Origin: JBDTDV01 sp039922875
GTDB taxonomy: Bacteria; Actinomycetota; Actinomycetes; Actinomycetales; Microbacteriaceae
DNA: 64,000 bases
Direction of reading: 5' to 3'
Assembly: GCA_039922875.1 (NCBI GenBank)
Contig: JBDTDV010000023.1
Span: forward strand, 1 to 64,000
Positions 1 to 8,358 of this stretch are shown here, one piece after another. The notes below the pieces were generated by a model. The model was not told the origin of the DNA, made no database searches, and saw only the letters and a list, made by a program, of their open reading frames with translations. Within the stretch, counting starts at the first letter, position 1. Every line of letters starts with the position of its first letter. Made by a program: the position numbers and the translations under genes.

Positions 1-5
1 GCGGG

Positions 6-1826
6 TCAGTGGAGTGCGGCCAGGCAGACGTCGCGAAGCGCGATGATGTCCGCGCGCTCACGGGAGACGAGCAGTGCGGGATCCGTCAGTCGCTGCGGGG
101 CATTGCGCCAGTCGGCTCCGATCGCCCGCAGCATCACCGCCACGAATTGCGACAGGCCGCCGGTGAGCGCAAAGTGCGCCATCAGGTCCTTCACGTGACG
201 GCGCGTCGGCTCGAGGTAGTCGAAACTGTTATTAGCCCGTCCGATGATCCAGCACACCGTCGCGGCCGCGGTGACCACAACGCTGCGCCGCCGGAAGAGC
301 GTCGGATCCCCCACCGCGATCCGAGCGAGCAGGCGTCGCGCCGCCGTCCGCAACTCGGTGTCGAACATCCTGGCGCAACATCCGTCGGCCAGCTCGACAA
401 CCTCGGCCACCCGAGGATGGATGCCGGTCGGGATGCCGTCCCAGCACAGCGGCTCATCGGGTAGCGGGCGTGCATCCAGGCGGCGCAGCGCGTCTACCCC
501 GCCGACGGCGGCGGCCAGCAGATCCAGCAACTCCCGTTCGTTCAACCCAGCGCCCCACGCCGACGGAGGCGACCCGGGGTCGGCCGTATCGCTCTCGGCC
601 GCGGCCAGGCCGCCGATCCGCTCCAGCAGCGATATCGGGCCCGGCCGCCGGAGCGGGCGGATCGTCTCCAGGTAACTCGGCTCGAAGACATCCACAGCGT
701 CCAGGGTCTGCTCGGTCAGCTCGCCGGAGATGCCGCGCTCGGTATGGCAATAGCAGATGAAAGCCCGCACCAACTGAGGCGCTCGGCTTAGGGTCTGTGG
801 CGCTGCGACGACGTTTCGAGCCAGCCAATCGTCCAACAGAATTTCCACCGCCGCCGGACTCCAGCGCAACGGATCGCCGGATCCGTAGTCGGTGCCGAAG
901 CAGAGGATCGACCCGAGCAGCGAACGATTGTCCCCGTCGTCGAGAGCATTCCCGACCGGTGTCGCGAAGAAGTCATCCGTCACCGCTGCCAACTGGTCGG
1001 CGGTCCAATCCGGCCGCAGGTATCCGGTTCCGCCCGCCGGCAGCATCGCGATGATCCACTCCGTGAAGGCGCGGATGCCGGGCCAGGAGTCGCTCTCGAG
1101 CGGCGGGAAGGTCATCCTGCCGCGCTCAATGGCCGCGCTGACCCGTGCGCGGGCGTCCGCCTTCGGCAGCTCGCCGATCTCGGCATCACCACGCGGATCG
1201 GCGTCCCCCCACGCGCCGATCACCTCATCGATCGGCCGGTTTATCACAAAGGCGTCTTTGACCACCGTGCCAACGTTGTGATCGATGTAGACCAGGAGGG
1301 TGCACTCGCGATTGCCGGGCAGGCGCACACCGATCACGACGTTATCTCCGTCGCCCAGTAGGTGGGTGGTCTCCACGGCGCGGTACGGTCGGACCTCGTC
1401 CAGCTGCGTCAGCCAGCTCGGGATCGGATGCCGTCGGCCGGCTACGGCGCGCGTGATCCGCCTGAGCAGAAGGTCATCTGCGGTCATCCGGCCGAGCGCC
1501 AAGAGCAGCGCGTCGGTCTCCCGGAGGCCGGCCTCGATGAGAGTCTCACAGAATTCTTCGAGGGTCGGCAACGCCGATTCCGGCGGAGCCATCGGATGCC
1601 TGCCCCGCCGGTCCAGGGCGGCCGCGATCCCGCTTGCCATGCTCAGTAAAGCCAGCGGGTGCGAGTCTTGCAACGCCCGATCGATGCCGTCGAGGAGCTG
1701 GTCCCCACGCAACTCATCGACGTCCTCGGACGGCTTCGACGGCTTCGACGGCTTCGACTGTCGGCTCGTCGTTCGAGTGCTGATGCGGTGAGGATCGTGC
1801 TGGTTCGACTTCCTTTTGCCGGCCAT
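6..1826 (-). CDS. Hypothetical protein, about 606 aa, conserved type unknown
   Basis: I do not recognise the family. The frame is open well upstream of the chosen start, but the upstream codons fall in a GCC-rich tandem repeat and read as low-complexity Ala/Arg. I therefore place the start at the ATG at 1826, giving a basic N-terminus (MAGKRKSNQHDPHR) followed by an SKPSKPSKPS stretch encoded by a 9-bp repeat. The rest looks globular and soluble: no membrane segment or signal peptide is visible, and Trp, Leu and Arg are spread as in a folded protein. A lone Cys/His-containing patch (FICYCHTERG) lies in the middle. The gene ends three bases into a TCA at the window edge, so the C-terminus is complete. 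It is divergent from the DUF3054 gene. The function is unknown; codon use and length make it a real gene. Confidence 0.75.
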   Translation of the reverse strand: MAGKRKSNQHDPHRISTRTTSRQSKPSKPSKPSEDVDELRGDQLLDGIDRALQDSHPLALLSMASGIAAALDRRGRHPMAPPESALPTLEEFCETLIEAGLRETDALLLALGRMTADDLLLRRITRAVAGRRHPIPSWLTQLDEVRPYRAVETTHLLGDGDNVVIGVRLPGNRECTLLVYIDHNVGTVVKDAFVINRPIDEVIGAWGDADPRGDAEIGELPKADARARVSAAIERGRMTFPPLESDSWPGIRAFTEWIIAMLPAGGTGYLRPDWTADQLAAVTDDFFATPVGNALDDGDNRSLLGSILCFGTDYGSGDPLRWSPAAVEILLDDWLARNVVAAPQTLSRAPQLVRAFICYCHTERGISGELTEQTLDAVDVFEPSYLETIRPLRRPGPISLLERIGGLAAAESDTADPGSPPSAWGAGLNERELLDLLAAAVGGVDALRRLDARPLPDEPLCWDGIPTGIHPRVAEVVELADGCCARMFDTELRTAARRLLARIAVGDPTLFRRRSVVVTAAATVCWIIGRANNSFDYLEPTRRHVKDLMAHFALTGGLSQFVAVMLRAIGADWRNAPQRLTDPALLVSRERADIIALRDVCLAALH

Positions 1827-1912
1827 GGCATCCAGCCTAGGAGCCTCTGCGTCCCACGTCGATGCCGGGGACAGGTCCGATCCGCCGACCGCCATGTGCC
1901 GCCGATCGCCCC

Positions 1913-1978
1913 GTGCCGCCGCTCCCTGTGCCGCCGACCGCCGCCGTGCCGCCGCTTCCCGTGCCGCCGACCGCCCGC
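1913..1978. repeat. 33-bp imperfect tandem repeat, two copies
   Basis: Two adjacent 33-bp GCC-rich units (1913-1945 and 1946-1978) differ at only a few positions, and looser copies of GTGCCGCCG continue on both sides. The array fills much of the 220-bp gap between two divergent genes, so it lies where their promoters should be. I see no gene in it; frames across it give Ala/Arg/Pro low complexity. Confidence 0.6.
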
Positions 1979-2046
1979 ACCGCCACCCGCCCGCACCGCC
2001 GACCATCCCGGCCGGATGACGGCGGCACCGCCTTTAGGATTGAGGC

Positions 2047-2454
2047 ATGCCTTCTCGCCCGACAATCCGGCGACGTCTCTTCTGGCCCGGCATCGTGTGG
2101 GCCGGGATCCTCGACGTCGTGCTCCTCTTCGTCTTCGTCCTGATCGGTCGCGGTAGCCATGACGAAGGATTCACGGTTGCCGGCGTCCTGCAGACCTATT
2201 GGCCTTTCCTGGCTGGGCTCGCCATCGGCTGGGTGGCGGCGATGGCCTGGCGGCATCCGTTCGGCCTGCCGCTACCCGGCATCCCGATCTGGCTGATCAC
2301 CGTCGTCGGCGGGATGCTGTTCCGGGTGCTCAGCGGCCAGGGCACCGCGCTCGCGTTCATTCTCGTCGCGACGCTGGCCATTGGCATCTTGCTGGTCGGC
2401 TGGCGCGCACTCGCCGCGCTCATCCTGCGCCGACGCCTGCGATCGCACTCGTGA
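2047..2454 (+). CDS. DUF3054 family membrane protein
   Basis: This 135-aa integral membrane protein has a short basic N-terminus (MPSRPTIRRRLFW), four hydrophobic segments (roughly residues 13-35, 45-68, 78-96 and 100-125) and a basic tail (RRRLRSHS). The composition, the WP-x-LAGLAIGW stretch after the second segment and the size match the actinobacterial DUF3054 family, whose function is unknown. The ATG is the first plausible start after the GC-rich repeat. The gene stands alone, divergent from the large unknown gene and convergent with the oxygenase gene downstream. Confidence 0.75.
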   Translation: MPSRPTIRRRLFWPGIVWAGILDVVLLFVFVLIGRGSHDEGFTVAGVLQTYWPFLAGLAIGWVAAMAWRHPFGLPLPGIPIWLITVVGGMLFRVLSGQGTALAFILVATLAIGILLVGWRALAALILRRRLRSHS

Positions 2455-2531
2455 AGGGGCGCACATCGGCGCTCCCCGACCGCGCCACGATCGGCCCGGG
2501 ACAGCTCAGCTGAGGCGAACCCTCGCGGATT

Positions 2532-3554
2532 CTATCGGACCGGGGCTGACTGCAGCAGATCGGCGTGATGAATCTGGGCCACATTCGGGTGCGCCCGGAG
2601 CCGATAGCGCAGCGCGTTCTCCCCGTAGGTCTCCAGGATCGGACTATTGGTCGGATCAACGGAGAGCCCACGCGCCTCGGCGGCCAGCTCCGGCGGCAGC
2701 GGCAACCGTGGGATCACGGTGTCCAGCGCCGGGTTGAAGAAGAATGGGATGGAGATCCGGTCTGTTCCGACGCGCGGTGACACCACGCGGTGCAGAGTGG
2801 CTTTCAGATAGCCGCCGGTGGCCAGCTCGAGCATCTCGCCGATGTTCACCACGAACGCGCCGCGCACCGGTGGCGCATCGATCCAGTCGCCGTCGTGCTC
2901 GACCTGCAAGCCGGTGGTACCCGGCTCGAGCAGCAACAGGGTGAGCACCCCGCCATCGCGGTGCGACCCGACGCCCTGCTTCGGCGCAGCGCCGGATTCA
3001 CCCGGATAATGCACAATCTTCAGCAGAGAGAATGGCCTGCTCTCAAACGCCGCATCAAAGACATCTTCTGGCGAGCCGAGCGCCAACGCCCAGGCTCGCA
3101 ACAGCCGCAGCGAGACGGCGTTCAGCTGCTGAGTCCACTGGGAAACGGTCTCGCGCAATTCGGGCAGTGCCTGCGGCCAGAGGTTCGGCCCCTCCAACCG
3201 CCAATAGTCGGCCACCCCCGGTCCGGCCGGAACGGCCTCGCGCTCCGCCCCGATGTCGATCTGTTCCCGCCAGTCGACCCCGCCGTCGGTGCGCTCGCCA
3301 CCCACCCGTGTGTAGCCGCGGAACTGCGGGCTGGCGACGTTCTCGATTGCGAGCTTGGCGGCATCCGGTAACTCGAAGAATCGACGAGACACGGCGAGCA
3401 ACTCGTCGATCAACTGCTGTTGGATGCCGTGCCCCACGAGATAGAAGAATCCGACCTCATGTGTGACCTGGCGCAATGCCGCGCGGAACGCGGCGGCTTC
3501 GCCCGGGCCCGCATCGAGTCGGGACAGATCAAGAACAGGAAGGCTGGAGGTCAT
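2532..3554 (-). CDS. Isopenicillin N synthase-like 2-oxoglutarate/Fe(II) oxygenase
   Basis: A 340-aa protein of the isopenicillin N synthase/2OG-Fe(II) dioxygenase superfamily. The N-terminal DIOX_N-like part starts at the first residues (LPVLDLSRLD) and contains GFFYLVGHG. The C-terminal double-stranded beta helix carries the iron ligands: His and Asp in SHRDGG at about residues 198-200 and His in ATLHRVVSP at about residue 254. The Arg-x-Ser that binds the co-substrate carboxylate is in RISIPFFFNP at about 264. All catalytic residues are present, so the enzyme should be active. Homologues in actinobacteria are usually annotated only to superfamily level, and the substrate cannot be read from the sequence. 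The gene is monocistronic, flanked by unrelated membrane-protein genes. Confidence 0.85.
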   Translation of the reverse strand: MTSSLPVLDLSRLDAGPGEAAAFRAALRQVTHEVGFFYLVGHGIQQQLIDELLAVSRRFFELPDAAKLAIENVASPQFRGYTRVGGERTDGGVDWREQIDIGAEREAVPAGPGVADYWRLEGPNLWPQALPELRETVSQWTQQLNAVSLRLLRAWALALGSPEDVFDAAFESRPFSLLKIVHYPGESGAAPKQGVGSHRDGGVLTLLLLEPGTTGLQVEHDGDWIDAPPVRGAFVVNIGEMLELATGGYLKATLHRVVSPRVGTDRISIPFFFNPALDTVIPRLPLPPELAAEARGLSVDPTNSPILETYGENALRYRLRAHPNVAQIHHADLLQSAPVR

Positions 3555-3668
3555 ATTTCGATCCTGACATAGTCACCGATGCCGTCAGCGATTGTTACGC
3601 GTGCCCGATACAGCCCGATACAGTGAGACCGTGGTCAAGCGCGCATCAAAGAACGTGGTTCTGAAGAG

Positions 3669-4157
3669 ATGGTGATCTCGGAATGGAACGAGCTGTTCGT
3701 CGCGGCGGCCGGCGCCGCGGCGGCCCTCGCCGGCCTGATCATCGTCGCGATGTCGGTCAATGTGCAGACCATCATCGCCAGCCGTTCGCTGACCTCGCGC
3801 GCCGGAGCAACCGTGGCCGCCCTGGTGCTTATCCTCGTCGTCTCGGTCGCCGGTCTCATTCCCGCCCAGCCACTGGCCGTGATCGGCGCGGAGGTGCTGG
3901 TCTTCTCGATCGCCGCGATGATTCCCGCGGTGGGCTCCGCCTGGCGGATCGCCAAAGAGCGCGAGCACTCGACACGGCCGCAGGCCATTGCCAAGGTCAT
4001 CCTGACCATCGTTCCGGTGGTTCTTTTCCTGGTCAGCGGGATCCTGCTCGCGCTGTCGGATCCCACCGGGCTCTACTGGGTCGCAGCAGGCACGATCGTG
4101 GTGTTCACCAGTTCGGTGCTGAACGCCTGGGTGATGTTGGTGGAGATTCTCCGATAG
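3669..4157 (+). CDS. Four-helix membrane protein, unknown function
   Basis: This 162-aa protein consists almost entirely of four hydrophobic helices (about residues 8-30, 44-68, 72-95 and 108-155, the last probably two short helices) joined by short basic loops such as RIAKEREHSTRPQ. It starts at an ATG preceded by GAAGAG. The N-terminus WNELFVAAAGAAAALAGLIIVAMSVN resembles a family of small actinobacterial membrane proteins without an assigned role. The gene ends 10 bp before the convergent AI-2E transporter gene, leaving no room for a long terminator. Confidence 0.7.
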   Translation: MVISEWNELFVAAAGAAAALAGLIIVAMSVNVQTIIASRSLTSRAGATVAALVLILVVSVAGLIPAQPLAVIGAEVLVFSIAAMIPAVGSAWRIAKEREHSTRPQAIAKVILTIVPVVLFLVSGILLALSDPTGLYWVAAGTIVVFTSSVLNAWVMLVEILR

Positions 4158-4167
4158 CGATGCCTGG

Positions 4168-5268
4168 TCAGCTTCGTTCTCGGCGCGGCATGACGACTTC
4201 CCTGATGATCAGGATCGCTCCCGCGGAGATCGGGATCGCGACGAGGGCCCCTGGCAGCCCGAACAGGGTCGACCCGGCCAGCGCCGAGATCAACACGACC
4301 GATCCGGGAACCTGCACCGCCTTCCCCATCACCCGGGGGGTCAGCACGTATGCCTCGACCTGCATATAAACCAGCATCAGAACCAGCACGACCAGGCCCG
4401 AGACCGGGGAATGGATGAAGGCGAACACGGTCATCCCCGCCGTGGTGATCACCGTGCCGACCAGCGGGATCAGCGTGACGAAGAAGGCGAGGATGCCGAT
4501 CAAGAACGCACCGGGAACTCCGGCGACCACCAGCAGGATCACGCTGAAAACCGCGTTGAAGAACGCCAGGATCACCATGCCGCTGAGGTACTTGCCGAAG
4601 CTCTGCAGGATGCGCTCGGTGTAGCCGATGAACGCGGTGCGGTTGGAGGCGGACACCAGGCGGTAGCCCGCCTGCTTCGTCGCGTCATAGGTCGCGATGA
4701 AGTAGATGGTCAAAATGGCGATGAAGAAGCCCGATGCGATGCCGTTGGCCACCGACAGGCCGAAACCGACCAGGCCGGTGCCGAGCGAGGCCAACACGGA
4801 AGGCTTTTGCACTTCGCTGGCGATCCAGTTCACCACCGCGCCGATCACGCCGTTGCTGGAGTTGTTCGCCGGGTCGAACCAGCCCTCCTGCTTCAGCTGC
4901 GCGACCTCCTTCGGAATGGCCACGGCCAGGAATTCCACCTGCTCGATCACCAGCGGCAGGACCACCCAGAGGATCGCGACCAGCAGCGCGATGATCAGGA
5001 AGATCACACTGATGATGGCCCAGGCGCGGGACATCCGCCGGCGTTGGAACCAGCGGATCAGCGGATCAAGGCCCACCGTTGCGAACATCGCGAGAAACAC
5101 CGAGAAGAGGATGGCCTGCAGCCCATAAAGCGCGTGCCCCAGGACAAAAGCGCCCAGCCCCCCCAGGGTGACCAGGAACCCGAACACAACCGGCCTGCGG
5201 TGCATCAGGAGTCGTGGATCTGGCGCCTTGTCGATCGCACGTCGCGTGATCCGCGTGGTCGGGCGCAC
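4168..5268 (-). CDS. AI-2E family transporter (UPF0118/TqsA-PerM family)
   Basis: A 366-aa polytopic membrane protein with about eight helices: two pairs near the N-terminus (from about residue 27), a long extracytoplasmic segment (about 105-150, VAIPKEVAQLKQEGWFDP), then four or five helices including the characteristic IGILAFFVTLIPLVGTVI and a C-terminal GLPGALVAIPISAGAILIIRE. This layout is diagnostic of the AI-2E transporter family, whose members export autoinducer-2 or act as Na+/H+ antiporters; the substrate here is unknown. The GTG start at 5268 is preceded by AAGGAG at good spacing. It is a single gene on the minus strand downstream of tRNA-Leu. Confidence 0.85.
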   Translation of the reverse strand: MRPTTRITRRAIDKAPDPRLLMHRRPVVFGFLVTLGGLGAFVLGHALYGLQAILFSVFLAMFATVGLDPLIRWFQRRRMSRAWAIISVIFLIIALLVAILWVVLPLVIEQVEFLAVAIPKEVAQLKQEGWFDPANNSSNGVIGAVVNWIASEVQKPSVLASLGTGLVGFGLSVANGIASGFFIAILTIYFIATYDATKQAGYRLVSASNRTAFIGYTERILQSFGKYLSGMVILAFFNAVFSVILLVVAGVPGAFLIGILAFFVTLIPLVGTVITTAGMTVFAFIHSPVSGLVVLVLMLVYMQVEAYVLTPRVMGKAVQVPGSVVLISALAGSTLFGLPGALVAIPISAGAILIIREVVMPRRERS

Positions 5269-5381
5269 CTGCGGCTCCTTGATTCAGTGGGTGGTTGTGC
5301 TGAGCGTATTGCCTGTGCCATCGCGGTGACAAATCGCTCCGCGGGCAAAGCGCAGCAGCGCGAGGGGCGCTGCGCTCTGGC

Positions 5382-5430
5382 AAAAACGGCCGCTGGTCCG
5401 GAATCCATCTGATTCCGGACCAACAGCCGT
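5382..5430 (-). terminator. Rho-independent terminator of tRNA-Leu
   Basis: On the minus strand an 18-19 bp stem (arms 5387-5405 and 5411-5429, five-base loop, two G-U-compatible mismatches) is followed by a T run, read as AAAAA at 5382-5386 on the plus strand. It begins about 20 bp after the 3' end of tRNA-Leu and is the strongest canonical terminator in the window. Confidence 0.8.
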
Positions 5431-5448
5431 CATGCTCATCTGTTCGCG

Positions 5449-5532
5449 TGCGCGAGGGGGGACTTGAACCCCCACGCCCTTTCGGGCACTGGCACCTGAA
5501 GCCAGCGCGTCTGCCAATTCCGCCACCCGCGC
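5449..5532 (-). tRNA. tRNA-Leu(CAG)
   Basis: A cloverleaf folds on the minus strand: acceptor GCGCGGG pairs with the 3' strand just before discriminator A73; the anticodon stem CTGGC/GCCAG closes loop TTCAGGT with anticodon CAG; a long variable arm (TGCCCGAAAGGGCG) marks a class II Leu tRNA; and the T-loop TTCAAGT is present. The gene is 84 nt without the CCA end, which is not encoded. A TATGCT/TAATCT-like -10 element lies about 10-20 bp upstream, and a strong terminator follows. Confidence 0.95.
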
Positions 5533-5545
5533 GAACCTAAAGAGA

Positions 5546-6145
5546 TTAGCATATTCGGCCGCCACGACTGGCACCGGGCAGCCGGAGCCCGATCCGCGGT
5601 TTTACGCGTTGGCGCGCACCAACCGATCGCCGCCGTCCCACTCCGTGTAGGTATACGGGTTGGTGATGAGTTCTGCCGGCGGCAGTTCCGGCGTCATACC
5701 CTGCGCCCAGGCCTCTTCTCCCATCGACGTGCGCAGATAGTCGGTTGCGCTCCACGAAGGATCGGAACTCCGGTGCGGTGGCCCACTCCCAAGGCTCCCC
5801 GAGCAGGTTGCCATAACCGAGCACGAACCGGCCAGGCACTTCTTTGAGCGCCTCGATCGCCGCCTCGGCGTGCTCGGTGGTCTGTAGCCCGTGCGACCAG
5901 TCCAGCGTGGTCGTGACGCCACTGTCGATCGCCTCTATCGCGCCGAGCAGGTTACCGGCGAAGACGTCGCGTGACCGGAACAGTTTGCCCCAGCTGAGGT
6001 AGTAGAAGACGAAGTACTGGCTGAACGACCAGTCTCCGCCATAGCCGCGCATCGCGGTCTGCCACAGATGCCGGGTTGATTCGACTGTGACCGCACCGTA
6101 GTCCTTCTCTTCATTGAGGAATAGCGCCAAAACTGCGTACGTCAA
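5546..6145 (-). pseudogene. Remnant of a metal-dependent amidohydrolase
   Basis: Residues about 21-133 of this frame resemble the S-adenosylhomocysteine/cytosine-deaminase-like amidohydrolases: RHLWQTAMRG, DVFAGNLLGAIEAIDSGVTTTLDWSHGLQTTEHAEAA (positions about 5850-6085). The N-terminal beta-sandwich that normally precedes the metal motif is absent. The expected VDTHRH metal motif reads VESTRH, so one metal-binding His is lost. After about 5747 the frame becomes nonsense. Another minus-strand frame (5602-about 5750) then carries a plausible protein end, EEAWAQGMTPELPPAELITN, of unidentified origin. The coordinates enclose the open frame. The remnant is divergent from the broken monooxygenase, and the pair looks like a dead catabolic cluster. 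Confidence 0.7.
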
Positions 6146-6196
6146 TCGTCCGACTGGCGGACACCTGGCAACGCGAGAAGGATACTGGAGTCAACG

Positions 6197-6826
6197 ATGA
6201 CCGATACAACCTTGACCGAAGACCAGGACGTGCCGTTCTGATCGTCGGCGGCAGCCTCGTGGGATTGACGACATCACTGTTGCTGTCGTCCTACGGAATC
6301 GCGAACCTCGTGGTGGAAAAGCATCCTGGCACCGCGATCCATCCGCGGGCGGCGTCTTTCCACCAGCGCACGATGGAGATCTACCGGCACGCCGGCGTTC
6401 AGGAGGCTATCGAGGCCGCAGCTGCCTTGGAGTTCGTGCAGAACGGCGCAATCGTGGCGGTCGAGAGCCTCCGTGCCAAAGAACTCCAGTACTTCTACAA
6501 GTCCTGGAATGAGGGGGTGCAGGATTTGCGCGCAACCTCCCGGCTGTTCATCACCCAGGTCGGTCTCGAACCGGTCCTGCGCACCGAGGCCAGCGCCCGC
6601 GGCGGTCGCCGCACGGAGCAGCCTGCCGTTGTCCGGGATCCAGATCGGCCCGGCCGGCGATGCGGCGGCGGATGCCGACGTGTTCGAGGACGCCTACGGG
6701 GTCGCGCCGGACGGAGCGATCATCGCCCGGCCTGACGGGATCGTCGCCTGGCGCGCATCCCAAACCGATCTGGACGCGGAGCAATCGATCGAAGCCGCGA
6801 TGAACCGGCTGCTCTGCCGGGTATGA
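6197..6826 (+). pseudogene. Broken FAD-dependent aromatic monooxygenase (phenol hydroxylase-like)
   Basis: The ATG at 6197 begins MTDTTLTEDQDVP and then hits a TGA at 6239. Restoring one G near 6235-6239 joins it to VLIVGGSLVGLTTSLLLSSYGI, the FAD-binding beta-alpha-beta motif of PHBH-type monooxygenases. That frame continues with HPRAASFHQRTMEIYRHAG, another family hallmark, to about 6600, where the frame is lost again. A third frame from about 6640 to 6826 gives the normal family C-terminus (YGVAPDGAIIARPDGIVAWR, then MNRLLCRV). Only about 200 residues remain of the usual 400-600, so an internal deletion has removed most of the substrate domain and the second FAD motif. The gene cannot make a working enzyme. 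Confidence 0.85.
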
Positions 6827-6847
6827 CCGGCTGAGTCAGCCGCGGCG

Positions 6848-7525
6848 CTACCCACGGCCACTGTTCGCGTTGACATTCACCGCCGCCACGGTTGAACCCG
6901 ACGCATCCCGAACCGCCGTGGCGACCGAGCGGATGCCCCAGGCCAGCTGCTCATCGGTGATCGCCCAACCGCGCTCGCGCGCCTGAAGAAGGGCCGCATC
7001 GATTTCGGCTCGATCCGGGGTCCAGCGGGAGATGATTCCAGAACGACTCGGCTCGGCGAGGGTTCTGGTCAATTCGTCCGGCGACAGCGCCGCGAGCAGA
7101 ACCTTCCCTAGCGAGGTCGACACGGCGGGAAACCGGGTACCGATCGTCACGGAGAGGGTGACCAGCTTCGGCACAGCGACCCGGGCAACGTAGACGATAT
7201 CCGATCCGTCGAGTTGGGCGATCGAACTGGACTCATTCGTCCGCTCGACCAGCCAGGACAGATTCGGTCTGACGATGTCCCAGATGTTGATCGAGCCGAT
7301 ATAGGCCATGCCCAGCTCGATCACCCGCGGGGTGAGCATGAAGCCCTGTCCGGTGGTGCGCACGTACCCGAGCTGCTGCAGAGTGATCAGAATTCGGCGC
7401 GCGGTCGGCCGCGGCAATCCGGACGCGCCGGCAACTTCGCTCAGGGTCATCGTGGGTGCGTTTGCCTTGAAGCACCGGATGACATCCAGTCCCCGGCCAG
7501 AGTGGAACGAGCATAAAAACCGCAT
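6848..7525 (-). CDS. IclR family transcriptional regulator, short at the C-terminus
   Basis: A 225-aa protein with an N-terminal winged HTH (GLDVIRCF, TLSEVAGASGLPRPTARRILITLQQLGYV, about residues 12-62) and an effector domain (about 75-215, including ISTSLGKVLLAALSP-type sequence and RERGWAITDEQL). It ends at AAVNVNANSGRG, about 30 residues earlier than usual, so the last helix is missing. The N-terminal MRFLCSFHSGRG is also unlike the usual LARG start and may reflect a frameshift. IclR proteins commonly control aromatic catabolism; the neighbouring monooxygenase and amidohydrolase remnants were probably its targets. It may itself be a pseudogene in early decay. It is divergent from fhaA. 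Confidence 0.7.
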   Translation of the reverse strand: MRFLCSFHSGRGLDVIRCFKANAPTMTLSEVAGASGLPRPTARRILITLQQLGYVRTTGQGFMLTPRVIELGMAYIGSINIWDIVRPNLSWLVERTNESSSIAQLDGSDIVYVARVAVPKLVTLSVTIGTRFPAVSTSLGKVLLAALSPDELTRTLAEPSRSGIISRWTPDRAEIDAALLQARERGWAITDEQLAWGIRSVATAVRDASGSTVAAVNVNANSGRG

Positions 7526-7601
7526 CAGGCAGGGAAGTGGGCGGCTTTGCAGAAGACCCGACTAACATCTTCATAGTCGAGCGAACCAGATCGGGAGACT
7601 T

Positions 7602-8348
7602 GTGGGCATTCTGGACAACTTCGAGAAGGGTCTCGAGAGGGCCGTCAACAGCGCCTTCGCGAAGACCTTCCGTTCCGGGCTGCAGCCGGTCGAGTTGACC
7701 AGCGCGCTGCGCCGCGAGCTAGACACCAGGGCCGCCATCGTCTCGCGCGATCGAGTGCTCGCCCCGAACATTTTTCGGCTGAGAATGTCGCCGAGCGATT
7801 TCCAGCGGATGCGCGGCATCGGCCCGGCGCTGACCGACGAACTGACCGAGTTCGTCCAGAAGCACGCGACGAGCCAGCACTACCAGTTCGCCGGCGGGAT
7901 CTCGATCACGCTGGTTGAAGACGCGTCCCTGACCGAGGGCATCCTGCAGGTCGAGTCGGAGAACGTCAAAGGCCAGGTGGCCTGGACGCCGGTTCTCGAT
8001 GTGGCCGGGCGACGTCACCAAATCACCAAATCCCGCACCGTCATCGGGCGCGGCAGCGACGCGGATATCACCGTGGACGACACCGGCATCTCTCGCAAGC
8101 ACGTTGAAATCGTCTGGGACGGCGCCCACGCCCAGGTCCGCGACCTCGGTTCGACAAACGGCTCACAGTTGAACGGTCGGCCGGTCACCAAGGCTCTGCT
8201 CGAGCCCGATTCGGTGGTGACCATCGGGCACACCAGAATCGTGTTCCGGGTGTTGCCGCAGGCCAGTGCCCCCTCCGCAGCACCGGCCGGGCGGCCGAGC
8301 AACGCGGCAAGACCCGACGACATCGGCGGTTTCTGGGGCCAATCATGA
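7602..8348 (+). CDS. fhaA: FHA domain protein FhaA (DUF3662-FHA)
   Basis: A 248-aa cytoplasmic adaptor. Residues 1-115 are the DUF3662 domain (MGILDNFEKGLERAVNSAFAKTF start, typical of FhaA). Residues about 137-232 are a forkhead-associated domain with the phosphothreonine-binding signature GRGSDADI, SRKHVEI and LGSTNGSQLNG. In mycobacteria FhaA binds phosphorylated MviN/MurJ and PknB targets and restrains peptidoglycan synthesis; that role is inferred here. The GTG start at 7602 follows GGGAG. It is the first gene of the tight fhaA-fhaB-pstP-rodA-pbpA-pknA-pknB operon and is divergent from the IclR gene. Confidence 0.93.
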   Translation: MGILDNFEKGLERAVNSAFAKTFRSGLQPVELTSALRRELDTRAAIVSRDRVLAPNIFRLRMSPSDFQRMRGIGPALTDELTEFVQKHATSQHYQFAGGISITLVEDASLTEGILQVESENVKGQVAWTPVLDVAGRRHQITKSRTVIGRGSDADITVDDTGISRKHVEIVWDGAHAQVRDLGSTNGSQLNGRPVTKALLEPDSVVTIGHTRIVFRVLPQASAPSAAPAGRPSNAARPDDIGGFWGQS

Positions 8349-8358
8349 GGGGCGACCG

